Assembly (NCBI GenBank): GCA_948146395.1
Contig: OX411543.1
Coordinates: 19,238,363-19,302,362 of the forward strand
Reading direction: 5' to 3'
Origin: Fragum whitleyi
Taxonomy: Eukaryota; Mollusca; Bivalvia; Cardiida; Cardiidae
DNA length: 64,000 bases
A program made the position numbers and the translations under genes. Below the pieces are notes generated by a model that saw only the letters and a list, made by a program, of their open reading frames with translations, was not told where the DNA came from and searched no databases. Each line of letters begins with the position of its first letter. The stretch's first letter is position 1. Of this stretch, positions 48,430-61,900 are shown piece after piece.

Positions 48430-49870
48430 CCCTTCTCCGATACAGGGAAATCATTCCTATGGATCTAAATTAGATAAATATGTTTTGTTTTCTGTTGGTT
48501 TGATATTTTTACGGAATTCAAAGTAGAACCCTGCCTTCGTGACAGACGTTTAGGCGATGCCTAGAGTATTTACGAAGCAGACGGACTGATAGACTATTTC
48601 AATCTGACCCTGGTCGAATACAGAGAAAAACATTTTGAACGAATCTAAGTAAAATATGAACGTATTGTTTATTAGTTGCTCTAATATTTTTACGGAATTT
48701 GACATAGCATCCTGCGTTCGTGACAGAAGTTTAGGCGATGCCTAGAGTGTACTCGGAGCAGTCGAATTAATAGACTATTTCCATCTGACCCTGCACGAAT
48801 ACAGTCAAAAACATTGAAACGTATCTTAATAACATATAAATGTATTGTTAATCAGTTGCCTTGATAATTTAACATAATTTAATGTAGCTCCCTGCATTCA
48901 TGACAGAAGTTTAGGCGATGCCTAGAGTAATTACGGACTGATAGACTTTTTTTCATCACATCCCTCTCGAATACAGAGAAAATCGCCCATTTGAATCTAA
49001 AAAAGATATGAATATCTTGTTTATCAGGCGCTTTGGTATTTTTACGGAATTTGATATAGCGCCCTGCATTCATGACAAGAGTTTAGGCGATGCCTAGAGT
49101 ATTTACGAAGCAGACGGATTGAAAGTCTTTTTTCATCTAACCCTGCTCGAATACAAAGAAAATAACTCCTATGAATATAAATAAGATATAAATATTTTGT
49201 TTATCAGTTGCTTCGATATTTTTACAGAATTTGATATAGCACCCCGCCTTCATGACAGAAGTTCAGGCGATGCCTAGAGTATATTCGGAGCAGTCGAATT
49301 GATAGACTTTTTTTTCCATCAGACCCTGCTCGAATACAGAGAAAAACATTTCAATGAATCCAAATAAGATATGAATGTATTGTTTATCAGTTACCTTGAT
49401 AATTTTACAAAATTTAATGTAGCACCCCGCCTTCATGACAGAAGTTTAGGCGATGCCTAGAGTAATTACAAAGCAGACTGACTGATATACTTTTTTTCAA
49501 CTGACCTTTCTCGAATACTGAGAAAATCACTCAAATAAATCCAAATAAGATATAAATGTATTGTTTATCAGCTGATTTGATATTTTTACGAGATGCAATG
49601 TAGCACCCTGCCAGAAGTTTAGGCGATGCCTTGAGTAATTACGAAGCAGACGGATGGGTAGACTTTTTCATCTAAATTCGATTAATATGAATTATTAGTT
49701 TTATTATTAGTTATTATTAGTTGCCCATATCATTAGTTGCCTATATAATTTTACATAAATCAATGTAGCAGCATGTCGTCATGACAGAAATTAAGGCGAT
49801 GCTACGATGAGTATTTACGAAGAAGATGGATCGTTACCCTATTTTTATCTAATCTTTATATAATTCGATT
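48430..49870 (+). repeat. ~181-bp satellite, array 1 (8 monomers)
   Basis: Core positions are 48551, 48732, 48912, 49084, 49264, 49447, 49620 and 49793. Each monomer has the order GGAATT..AATGTAGCACCC, GCCTTCATGACAGAAGTT, the core TAGGCGATGCCTA, GAGTA(T/A)TTACGAAGCAGACG, GACCCTGCTCGAATACAGAG, AAATAAGATATGAATGTATTG and TTTATCAGTTGC. Monomers here are more diverged than in array 2, and the last ones decay (49793 core AAGGCGATGCTAC). There is no coding capacity. Confidence 0.93.
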
Positions 49871-51822
49871 CATTTATCCATATATTTTGTAAATTCAAGT
49901 TTCTCAATGTTATACACTGTAGAAATCGATAAATAACTTGCGAATTCAGGCCTTTTTATTTGCTTATTTTAGCTTATGATTTTTATGTTTTATTTTTTAT
50001 TTTTTATACCAATCCGGAATCTTTATTTTTAAGGCAAAATTACAATGCAAACTTTTTTTATACAAACCTATTAAATCCGAAATTCAGAACCCATAACACT
50101 ACAAGCCCTTGTTATTCAATAGATCAACAGACAACGTATTGAATGCAATTCATTACGGTCATACGACACCAGATGTGCCATGTGGCGTTTTATGGTCATA
50201 ATTTTGGCATATCTCAATAAACATGTATATTTCGGGTCCTTGAAGTAACATACATCTATCGAGTAAGTGATTTACCGCTTGGTTGCAATGAGATCAATAT
50301 GTAAATGTGACATCTCAAATTTAAATAACTCACACATCTTAAAATTTACATTTTGAAATAATTTTTCATTATGAATATCGATTTATATTTGGGAATAGAT
50401 AAAAGAAATCTTATGCTTTAACAAGTTAATATGATTAAAACTTCATTTTTGTCCTTTAAATATTGATGATAAAGAATAAAAAAAATAACAAAAGATGCAT
50501 ATTTTGCTTCCATTATATTCTCGTATTTAACTTTTAAAGAGAAGCATATATGGAAAAATACTTAAGTTATAAATAAAAAAAATGCAAGTAATTTTACAGA
50601 CGGGTAGAATTACTAAAGTGTAGAAAATGCTACAAAAGCCAAGATTTCTCCAATTTGATCCAACTTGTTCAAAGTCACGGACGAGGGCTGATTTTTTGAA
50701 AGAGGATGCCTCTCAGTTTCTGCTGGTCATATAAATTATAAGATTATTATTATCTGCATATATACTTAAAATTAGTGTTCCGCTTTTTTTTTTTTTTTTT
50801 TAATTATAATTGCAAAGATTTGCTATTAAATGCCTCTTACAAGAAAAATGTTACGTGATTTTATAAGGAATCCAATGCTGCACGTTTGATATCATATTTT
50901 GAATTCATATAGAAAATAATCAATTATGAGATAAAGGCTTGATATGTAGTTTTTATGTTCATGTAACATTTTAAAGTCAAATTTATGAGACTTGGATTTA
51001 CCCAACGTATTTTTGATGATTTGATGAGTGCTGGAGAGGAAATCAATATTCAAATATTCGTTCAAATATTTGCAACAATTGCTACTTCGGAAAAATATCT
51101 CCCGGAGAAGAAACTAATAAAAAAGAAACAATGTTTAATAACGAAATAACCAATCACATCTCATCTAGATTATACCTAGGGTGGGGGCTTACACAACTTA
51201 TCCAATCATGGTTATCAATGACAAAAATGGGCGGGGTTATAATTATTGCCTACAATACCCTGGGATATTTTAAGATAACGTTTACGTAAGAAGGGCGGAG
51301 CTTAGGTAATCGATTAGCGTGTTTTATCATTCTCCATTGACTTTTAAATTAGAAATTAAACAAATCAAAAGCGTTCCCAAATTTTTGTTTTCTAAACGTA
51401 TTCCCATTCAATATCTCGACCTTGCATCACAAGCTATAAGCATTTAGCGAAAACCTTATTTTTTCTACATAAACACAATTGACAGACGTAGGAATAAAAT
51501 AGCCCCCTAATTTACATGCATGCATTATTTAAATTATTTACAATAGTGTTGCGGTGACCCATAGAAAAAGCGCAGTTTTTCTATGTGCAGTTAGTTGACT
51601 ACATAATTGAATAACTTGATATCATTGGTTTCCATCAATTTTCGTGCTCTCTAATTGGCTGAAAAATTGGGTTAATTCCTCTCTGAAAACAATTTTAAGC
51701 GGGTAGTTAATTTTTAAGCTTGCGCACAAAGAAGTTCCATTAAAAACATGTTTAATTATGGAGAAATACTTCCATTTTGCCTCTTGATATTTAATCAAAG
51801 ATATGAAGAGAATATTTTTTAA
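49871..51822. other. AT-rich unique sequence, no gene seen
   Basis: About 2 kb between satellite array 1 and the foldback element. It has a poly-T run near 50788. No domain-like frame. It could be intergenic or SLC27A intron 1. Confidence 0.5.
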
Positions 51823-51920
51823 TTTCATTGAGGTATGGAACTAAAAACATAATCACACTGTATGAATACTCGGAATCATACGGTGTGATTATGTTTTTTT
51901 AGTTTCATACCTAAATGAAA
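51823..51920. repeat. Foldback element, near-perfect 98-bp palindrome
   Basis: TTTCATTGAGGTATGG...AAACATAATCACACTGTATGA and its complement flank a ~10-nt loop (ATACTCGGAA), with arms of about 44 nt and few mismatches. A decayed copy lies at 40955-41060. Confidence 0.88.
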
Positions 51921-53459
51921 TTAAGGAAAACTCTGTCCATCTGTTATTTGTACCAAATTCTTTTCTTATTCAATTTATTATTTATGTAAAAGTAACACAA
52001 ACGACTGTCCTATATCCTGAAGCTTAATTTTTTTTTAAAAAAAAAGCTTGAATGGAAATTTATCTGATAGGATTTATCAAAATGAATAACAAAAATAAGT
52101 TTTCAGCTTTAAGTAAGCTCCAAAGTTTACAGACTGAATTAATAATTGTGAAACATTGCACTTTTTTCTGGCCGTTGCTATATGGTCACGGGAGGTAGCT
52201 CTGAAATAGACTCCAAGACTAAAGTTAAGAAATTACACCATTTTTCACATTATAATTCCAAGGTAACACCACATCAACACGAAATATTTTGATTATCAAT
52301 GAAATCTTAATTTATTCATCTTTCCATTAATACTTGTAATGTATACCCCTCTGAATTAAATAATTGTAATCTACCTAAAATTTCCATATTTCAGGCATAA
52401 TTGGCCATATTACAAAGAATGTAGTTGAAAAATTTGAAAACGTTACCTAAGCAAGGGCGTAACTACCATTTCGCACAAATCAAAATGGTATAATACACCC
52501 TCCCTCGAAAAATGTCGCTGATGAATGAACATAACATCGAATCTACAGCTTATTCCATAAAACTATAGTTACAATGTTTAGAATATTCACCAAACTCAAA
52601 ACATAGAATAAGGGCGCGGACAGAGGAAATTCATCTTAAGTCAAAGATCACATGTCGCCCCGCCATTTTCGATGTAGAATTGATTTTTCGCGTCTCGATC
52701 TAACTTGTACACCTATGCGATGCTTTGCATGTGTTGCAAAAAAATGTTATAGATTTACAAGTTTGAGTGAGATATTAGAATAAGGTAGTTAAGAAGAAGT
52801 CGGATTAAACTATTTTTACCCTTTGAGACAAATAGTAGCATGAAAGCGCGACTCATACTTGTACACCTATACCTATCACCAATTTCAGGTTTTTTTTTTT
52901 TTAAAGTTTTATCCCAATATTATAAGCTGTAGTAACGGCATCTTGTCACAAGTTCTCTCAACAGCATTGCAAGAAGTTTCATTTATTTGGGATTCATATG
53001 ATGTTAGAATTTTTTGCAATATTATGTTACATGTTGATTGTTACATTTTCTGCATACTTGAACATCCATGTTTTTATTTAAACAGTAAATAATGTAAAAT
53101 ACATGTAGAAAAGGTCGATGTTTGTATGTATTGACTAATCAATTCGTCGGTATTCGTCAAACAGAAAAGTCAACAGACTAGCTTTTATCATTTTAATATA
53201 TAACACTTAATTCCTGCTACCATTCCCCCATATCATCATTAATTAAATGTATCTATCAGAGATTCTATATTTGGGAAGTTAAGATAATAGATAATACGTC
53301 GGAGCTTGAGAAGCTTGCTTACTAAACCATTTAAGTGGAAATATTTATTTATTTTACAGAATTAAAATACCTACAGTTAAATTTGAAATGAATTCGACAC
53401 AGAATTCACATTTCTCATTTACTAAATAATATTGAAAGATAGCTACTGTCCATAAAAGA
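51921..53459. other. AT-rich sequence, no gene recognised
   Basis: No convincing exon. At about 52662-52675 the minus strand reads AAAATGGCGGGGCG, a YY1-like start-site motif in a locally GC-richer patch. It could mark a promoter, but the frame after that ATG closes after 11 codons unless spliced. Confidence 0.4.
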
Positions 53460-53990
53460 AATCGACTGACCAGTCAAAGCATTCATTTGTTTTTGGGATG
53501 ACTGTTCACCTCCGTCATATTTCGCCGTTTTGTTCATTTAGGACGTCCGCTGGTCCGGTTTTGCATTTTCTGCGATTTAAAAAATGTTTACATACTTTAA
53601 ACATCACTTTAATTTCAGTCATATATATATGCAAGGCAGTTGATTGAATTTAATAAAAAATAACTTTGAAGTTAAATACAATCCTGAGTCCAGAAAGATA
53701 AACGGTACATTCTGTTTAAAAACATACACAGCTTTGTTAGCAAGTGCACATGCAAAGCGAGGTATATTTTGCAAACAGTTTGCACCGTTTTGTCACATTG
53801 AAAGCAAGACAGATGTTTTATATATAGAAACGTACGAACGTTTCCAACAATATTGGTAATCCGATAATGATGAAAATAGCGTATTCGAATTATATTTTAT
53901 ACCGGGATCTATTGCACGTTCCACATTTTGTATTTACATGAAAATGTTATTAAGGCTCTCCAAACTTTTACTTATGATCAATGCTAAGCT
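53460..53990 (+). repeat. Flank module F, copy 1
   Basis: It is closely similar to 62181-62655. Shared phrases include GTCCGGTTTTGCATT, TAATTTCAGTCATATATATA, AGATAAACGGTACATTCTG, GCAAACAGTTTGCACCG, TACCGGGATCTATTGCACG and GATCAATGCTAAG. The open frame at 53644 is not conserved in the second copy and is considered noise. Confidence 0.85.
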
Positions 53991-55975
53991 TTATTTTTAA
54001 TCGGGCCGCTAGGCTGGTGGTTCCTTTGTTTTACCTTCAGGCCGTCAGGCTGTTGGTACTAGTCGCCAGGCCGCTAGGCCACTTGGCTGATTTGTATCAG
54101 TCTTTATTTTACCTTAAGGCCGCCAGTTCGCTGGGCCGCGAAACCATTGTGCCACTGTCACCATTGGATGTTAGTTCAACCAGTCTTTAATATACCTTCA
54201 GGCCACCAGGCAACTAGGCCGCTGGTTATTTCTGCTTTATTTCTTTAAGGTTGCCAGGCCGCTTATCCGCAGAGCCGATAAGTCGGTTATTTTATCAGTC
54301 TTTACTTAAATGCAGGTCTCCCGGCCATTTTTCTTTCAGTCCTTGTCTTACTTTCAGGCCACCAATCTGCTGGGCCGCCAAGCCGCTGGTCCGCTAGGCA
54401 TTTGGTTCTCTCCAAGCAGCCCAGTGGCCAAGCGGCCTGAGGGTAAGAAATGACTGACAGAACCACCTGCCTAGCTGCACAGCGGATTTTTGACGTAATA
54501 AAGCCGGGCAGTCTGAAGGTTAAGTAAATATTGATAGAACCACTAGCTAAGCAGCGAAGGTGTAGCGACACAGCAGCCCGTTGGCCCAGCAGGGTAAAAA
54601 AAAATATAAAGACAAAACGAACAAAAAGCTTAGCGGCAGAGCGGCCTTACGGCGTAGAAGACTTGCGGACTGAAGGAAAACATAGACTAATATAGCAATT
54701 AAACGAGCGGCCTGAAAATAATAAAAGAGTTTTAGAAAAACCGACCTAGCATCCCAGCGGCTACGTGGCCTGAAGGTCAAATAAAGACTGATACAAATAC
54801 CACCCTGGCGGTCCAGTAGCCTAGCGTCCCAGCGGCCTAGCAGCCCAAGCTACCTAATAGCCTGACAGCCTAGTGGTTCTATCAGTCTTTTTGTACATTT
54901 AGACTACCAGGCTTAATTAGGCTAACAGCCGCGTGGACGCTGGACTTCTAGGCGCTGCACCCCTAGGCCAATGTGTCGCTAGGCTGGTGGCCCAATCTGT
55001 CTATTTTTTACAATCAGGCTGCCAGGTCACTAGGCCGCCAGGCCGCTTGGCATCTAGGCTTTCGATTCGTCTATTTTTATCTAATCTTTGGTCGCCAGGC
55101 CGCTAGGCCACACGGCCAGTTACTCTATCGGATTAATTTGTCTCCAGGCCTCCACGCCTCCACGCAGCTAGGCTTCTGGTCCATCAGTATTCATTTGACC
55201 TTCAGGCAGCTAGGTAGTTGGGCCGCTTAGTTGGTGGTTCTATCAGAATTAATTTGACCTTCAGGCCGCAAGACCGGTAGCCGCTGGGCGGCTCGGCCAC
55301 TTGGCTGCAAGGCTAGTGTTTCTATCAGTCAGCTTTATGACCGTCAGGCCGCGAGCTCGCTACACCGTGGGCCGTTTTGCTGGTGGTTCTAACACCCTGT
55401 ATTTTACCTTCAGGCTCCCAGGCCGCATGACTGCGAGGCGGCTAGACTAGTGGTTCTATAAGCCTAAACTACAGGCTGTCGGAATGCTAGGCAGCTGAGC
55501 TGCAGGGCCGCTAGGCTGTTGGTTCTATCAGTCTTTGTTTTATTTTAGGTCGCCACGTTGCTAATTTGGTGGCTCTATCAAGGTTTCTTTTTTTATAGAT
55601 TCAGATCGCTAGGTCCATAGACTGGTGGTTCTATCAGTCTTTTTTCTACGTTTCGGCCGCCAAGCCTGAAGGTAAAACAATAACTAATGGAACAACAAAC
55701 CCGTTTTTCTTAGGCTGGTAGTTCCATCAGTCTTTATTTGACTTTCAGGCCGCTAGGTAGTTGGGTCGCTAAGCTGGTGGTTCTATCAATATTCATTTGA
55801 CAGTAGGGCCTGAAGGCCGCTGGACGGCTGGGCCACTTGGCTGTTAGGCTACTGGTTCTATCTGTCTTTTTTGATCTTCAGGCCGCGTGCCCGTTAGGCC
55901 GCTAGACCACAAGGCTGCTAGACTGCTTAGCTGGTTGTTCTATAACACTTTATTCAACATTCAGACAACCAATCC
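53991..55975. repeat. GC-rich mosaic repeat of GGCCGCTAGGC and TTCTATCAGTCTTTATTT modules
   Basis: Runs of CAGGCCGCTAGGCCGC-like ~10-bp words alternate with GGTGGTTCTATCAGTCTTT and ACCTTCAGGCCGC spacers every ~80-110 bp. Orientation is forward at about 53998-54420, reversed at about 54420-54880 (GCGGCCTGAAGGTAA, AGACTGATAGAACC), forward again to 55970, with a small reversal at about 55665. The block is far more GC-rich than its surroundings. The open frames across it are low-complexity by-products. Confidence 0.85.
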
Positions 55976-58900
55976 TATCAACCATAAATGATTAATGAAT
56001 GTATTGTTTATCAGTTGCTTTGGTATTTATTTGAAAGTTATTTTATAAAGCACCCTGCCTTCATGGCAGATGTCTAGGCGAAGCCTAGAGTATTTACGAA
56101 GCAGACGGATTGATACAGTTTTATTTTTATCTGACCCAGCTCGAATAGAGAGAAAATCGTTCTTGTGAATCTAAATAAGATATGAATGTATTATTTATCA
56201 GTTGCTTTGATAATTTTAAGGAATTCAATGAAGCACCCCGCCTTCATGTCAGAAGTTTAGGCGATGCCTAGAGTATTTACGAAGCAGGCGAATTGATAGA
56301 TTTTTTTTTCAATTGACAGTGTTCGAATATAGAGAAATTCACCTTTTTTTTTATCTAAATAAGATATGAATGTATTGTTTATCAGTTGCTTTTGTATTTG
56401 TACGTTATTAGATATAGCACCCTGCCTTCATGACAGAAGTTTAGGCGATGCCTAGAGTATTTACGAATTAGACGGATTGATAGAATTTTTTTTACTTGAC
56501 CCTGCTCGACTACAGAGAAAATCATTCCCATGAATCTAAAGAAAACATGAATGTATTGTTTGTCAGTTGTTTTGATATTTTTACGGAATTCAATGTAGCA
56601 CCCCGCCTCCATGACAGAAGTTTAGGCGATGCCTAGAGTATTAACGAAGCAGACGGTTCGATAGACTTTTTATTCATGTAGCCCTGCTCGAATACAGAGA
56701 AAATAATTTTTATGAATCTAACTAAGATATAAATGTATTATTTATCAGTTGCTTTGATATTTTAACGGAATTCAATGTAACACTCCGCCTCAATGACAGA
56801 AGTTTAAGCGATGCCTAGAGTATTAACGAAGCAGACGAATTGATAGATTTTTTTTTAAATTGACACTGTTCGAATATAAAGGAAATATTTTTTTTGTCAA
56901 AATAATATATAAATGTATTGTTTATCTAATGCTTTTGTATTTGTACGTTATTTGACATAGCACACTGCTTTCGTGACAGAAGTTTAGGCGATGCCTAGAG
57001 TATTAACGAAGCAGATGGATTGATAGACTTTTTTCGTCTAACGCTGCTCGAATACAGAGAAAATGATTCCCGTGAATCATAAGAAAACATGAATGTATTG
57101 TTTATAAGTTGTTGTGATATTTTTACGGAATTCAATGTAGCACCCCGCCCTCATGACAGAAGTTAAGGCGATGCCTAGAGTATTTACGAAGCAGACGGTT
57201 CGATAGAGATTTTTTTTCATTTGACCCTGCTCGAATACAGAGAAAATAATTTTTATGGATCTAACTAAGATATAATTGTATTATTATCAGTAGCTTTGAT
57301 ATTTTAACGGAATTCAATGTAACACCCCGCCTTCATGTCAGAAGTTTAGGCGATGCCTAGAGTATTTACGAAGCAGGCAAATTGATAGAATTTTTTTTCA
57401 ATTGAAAATGATCGAATATAGGGAAAATCACCCTTTTTTTTATCTTAATAAGATATGAATGTATTGTTTATCAGTTGCTTTTGTATTTGTACGTTATAAG
57501 ATATAGCACCCTGCCTTCATGACAGAAGTTTAGGCGATGCCTAGAGTATTTACGAATTAGACGGATTGATAGAATTTTTTTACTTGACCCTGCTCGACTA
57601 CAGAGAAAATCAATCCCATGAATCAAAAGAAAACATGAATGTATTGTTTATCAGTTGTTTTGATATTTTTACGGAATTCAATGTAGCACCCCGCCTCCAT
57701 GACAGAAGTTTAGGCGATGCCTAGAGTATTTACGAAGCAGACGGTTCGATAGACTTTTTATTCAAGTAGCCCTGCTCGAATACAGAGAAAATAATTTTTA
57801 TGAATCTAACTAAGATATAAATGTATCATTTATCAGTTGCTTTGATATTTTAACGGAATTCAATGTAACACTCCGCCTCCATGACAGAAGTTTAGGCGAT
57901 GCCTAGAGTATTAACGAAGCAGATGGATTGATAGACATTTTTCGTCTAACCCTGCTCGAATACAGAGAAAATGATTCCCGTGAATCATGAGAAAACATGA
58001 ATGTATTGTTTATAAGTTGTTTTGATATTTTTACGGAATTCAATGTAGCACCCCGCCTTCATGACAGAAGTTAAGGCGATGCCTAGAGTATTTACGAAGC
58101 AGACGGTTCGATAGAGATTTTTTTCATCTGACCCTGCTCGAATACAGAGAAAATAATTTTTATGGATCTAACTAAGATATAATTGTATTATTATCAGTTG
58201 CTTTGATATTTTAACGGAATTCAATGTAACACCCCGCCTCCATGACAGAAGTTTAGGCGATGCCTAGAGTATTTACGAATCAGTCGAATTGATAGACGTT
58301 TTTTTTCAATTGACAGTGTTCGAATATAGAGAAAATCATCTTTTTTTAATCTAAATAAGATATGAATGTATTGTTTATCAGTTGCTTTTGTATTTGTACG
58401 TTATTTGACAAAGCACACAACCTTCATAACAGAAGTAAAGGCGATGCCTTGAGTATTTACGAATTAGACTGATTATTAGAATTTTTTTTTTCTGACCCTG
58501 CTCGAATACAGAGAAAATGATTCCCATGAATCTAATTAAAAATGAATGTATTGTTAATCAGTTGTTTTTATATTTTTTACGGAATTCAATTTAGCACCCC
58601 GCCTTTATGACAGAAGTTTAGGCGATGCCTAAAAAATTTACGAAGCAGACGGATTGATAGAATTTGTATCTAGCCCTGCTCGAATACAGGAAAATCAGTC
58701 TTGTGAATCTAACATAGGTATGAATGTATAATTTTTCAGTTCTTTGATAATTTTTTATAGAATTCAATGTAGCACCCCGCCTTTATGACAGAAATTTAGG
58801 CGATGCCTAGAGTATTTACGAAGCAGACGGATTGATAGTATTTTTCATCTGGCCCTGCTTGAATACAGAGAAAATAATTTTTATGAATCTGAATAAGAAA

Positions 58901-61900
58901 TGAATGTATTGAAAATTATTTTTTTTTATTTTTTTTACGGAATTCAATGTAGCATCCCGCCTTCACGACAGAAGTTTAGGCGATGCCTAGAGTATTTACG
59001 AAGCAGACGGTTCGATAGAGATTTTTTTCATCTGACCCTGCTCGAATACAGAGAAAATAATTTTTATGGATCTAACTAAGATATAATTGTATTATTATCA
59101 GTTGCTTTGATATTTTAACGGAATTCAATGTAACACCCCGCCTCCATGACAGAAGTTTAGGCGATGCCTAGAGTATTTACGAAGCAGGCGAATTGATAGA
59201 TTTTTTTTTCAATTGACAGTGTTCGAATATAGAGAAATTCACCTTTTTTTTTTATCTAAATAAGATATGAATGTATTGTTTATCAGTTGCTTTTGTATTT
59301 GTACGTTATTAGATATAGCACCCTGCCTTCACGACAGAAGTTTAGGCGATGCCTAGAGTATTTACGAATTAGACGGATTGATAGAATTTTTTTTACTTGA
59401 CCCTGCTCGACTACAGAGAAAATCATTCCCATGAATCTAAAGAAAACATGAATGTATTGTTTGTCAGTTGTTTTGATATTTTTACGGAATTCAATGTAGC
59501 ACCCCGCCTCCATGACAGAAGTTTAGGCGATGCCTAGAGTATTAACGAAGCAGACGGTTCGATAGACTTTTTATTCATGTAGCCCTGCTCGAATACAGAG
59601 AAAATAATTTTTATGAATCTAACTAAGATATAAATGTATTATTTATCAGTTGCTTTGATATTTTAACGGAATTCAATGTAACACTCCGCCTCAATGACAG
59701 AAGTTTAGGCGATGCCTAGAGTATTAACGAAGCAGACGAATTGATAGATTTTTTTTTAAATTGACACTGTTCGAATATAAAGGAAATATTTTTTTTTGTC
59801 AAAATAATATATAAATGTATTGTTTATCTAATGCTTTTGTATTTGTATGTTATTTGATATAGCACACTGCTTTCGTGACAGAAGTTTAGGCGATGCCTAG
59901 AGTATTAACGAAGCAGATGGATTGATAGACTTTTTTCGTCTAACGCTGCTCGAATACAGAGAAAATGATTCCCGTGAATCATAAGAAAACATGAATGTAT
60001 TGTTTATAAGTTGTTGTGATATTTTTACGGAATTCAATGTAGCACCCCGCCCTCATGACAGAAGTTAAGGCGATGCCTAGAGTATTTACGAAGCAGACGG
60101 TTCGATAGAGATTTTTTTTCATTTGACCCTGCTCGAATACAGAGACAATAATTTTTATGGATCTAACTAAGATATAATTGTATTATTATCAGTTGCTTTG
60201 ATATTTTAACGGAATTCAATGTAACACCCCGCCTTCATGTCAGAAGTTTAGGCGATGCCTAGAGTATTTACGAAGCAGGCAAATTGATAGAATTTTTTTT
60301 TCAATTGAAAATGATCGAATATAGAGAAAATCACCTTTTTTTAATCTAAATAAGATATGAATGTATTGTTTATCAGTTGCTTTTGTATTTGTACGTTATA
60401 AGATATAGCACCCTGCCTTCATGACAGAAATTTAGGCGATGCCTAGAGTATTTACGAATTAGACGGATTGATAGAATTTTTTTACTTGACCCTGCTCGAC
60501 TACAGAGAAAATCAATCCCATGAATCAAAAGAAAACATGAATGTATTGTTTATCAGTTGTTTTGATATTTTTACGGAATTCAATGTAGCACCCCGCCTCC
60601 ATGACAGAAGTTTAGGCGATGCCTAGAGTATTTACGAAGCAGACGGTTCGATAGACTTTTTATTCAAGTAGCCCTGCTCGAATACAGAGAAAATAATTTT
60701 TATGAATCTAACTAAGATATAAATGTATCATTTATCAGTTGCTTTGATATTTTAACGGAATTCAATGTAACACTCCGCCTCCATGACAGAAGTTTAGGCG
60801 ATGCCTAGAGTATTAACGAAGCAGATGGATTGATAGACTTTTTTCGTCTAACCCTGCTCGAATACAGAGAAAATGATTCCCGTGAATCATGAGAAAACAT
60901 GAATGTATTGTTTATAAGTTGTTTTGATATTTTTACGGAATTCAATGTAGCACCCCGCCTTCATGACAGAAGTTAAGGCGATGCCTAGAGTATTTACGAA
61001 GCAGACGGTTCGATAGAGATTTTTTTCATCTGACCCTGCTCGAATACAGAGAAAATAATTTTTATGGATCTAACTAAGATATAATTGTATTATTATCAGT
61101 TGCTTTGATATTTTAACGGAATTCAATGTAACACCCCGCCTTCATGACAGAAGTTTAGGCGATGCCTAGAGTATTTACGAATCAGTCGAATTGATAGACA
61201 TTTTTTTTCAATTGACAGTGTTCGAATATAGAGAAAATCATCTTTTTTTAATCTAAATAAGATATGAATGTATTGTTTATCAGTTGCTTTTGTATTTGTA
61301 CGTTATTTGACAAAGCACACAACCTTCATAACAGAAGTAAAGGCGATGCCTTGAGTATTTACGAATTAGACGGATTATTAGAATTTTTTTTTTCTGACCC
61401 TGCTCGAATACAGAGAAAATGATTCCCATGAATCTAATTAAAAATGAATGTATTGTTAATCAGTTGTTTTTATATTTTTTACGGAATTCAATTTAGCACC
61501 CCGCCTTTATGACAGAAGTTTAGGCGATGCCTAAAAAATTTACGAAGCAGACGAATTGATAGAATTTGTATCTAGCCCTGCTCGAATACAGGAAAATCAG
61601 TCTTGTGAATCTAACATAGGTATGAATGTATAATTTTTCAGTTCTTTGATAATTTTTTATAGAATTCAATGTAGCACCCCGCCTTTATGACAGAAATTTA
61701 GGCGATGCCTAGAGTATTTACGAAGCAGACGGATTGATAGTATTTTTCATCTGGCCCTGCTTGAATACAGAGAAAATAATTTTTATGAATCTGAATAAGA
61801 AACGAATGTATTGAAAATTATTTTTTTTTATTTTTTTTACGGAATTCAATGTAGCATCCCGCCTTCACGACAGAAGTTTAGGCGATGCCTAGAGTATTTA

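Noticed and set aside
53981..55230. Several open frames rich in L, R, A and G
   Set aside because: By-products of the GC-rich GGCCGCTAGGC mosaic, open in both strands, with no conserved boundaries between the two mosaic copies.
56382..59513. Two identical 76-codon minus-strand open frames (56382-56612 and 59283-59513)
   Set aside because: They lie entirely inside satellite monomers and are identical only because of the 2.9-kb higher-order repeat. Composition is AT-rich with no domain, and other monomers break the frame.
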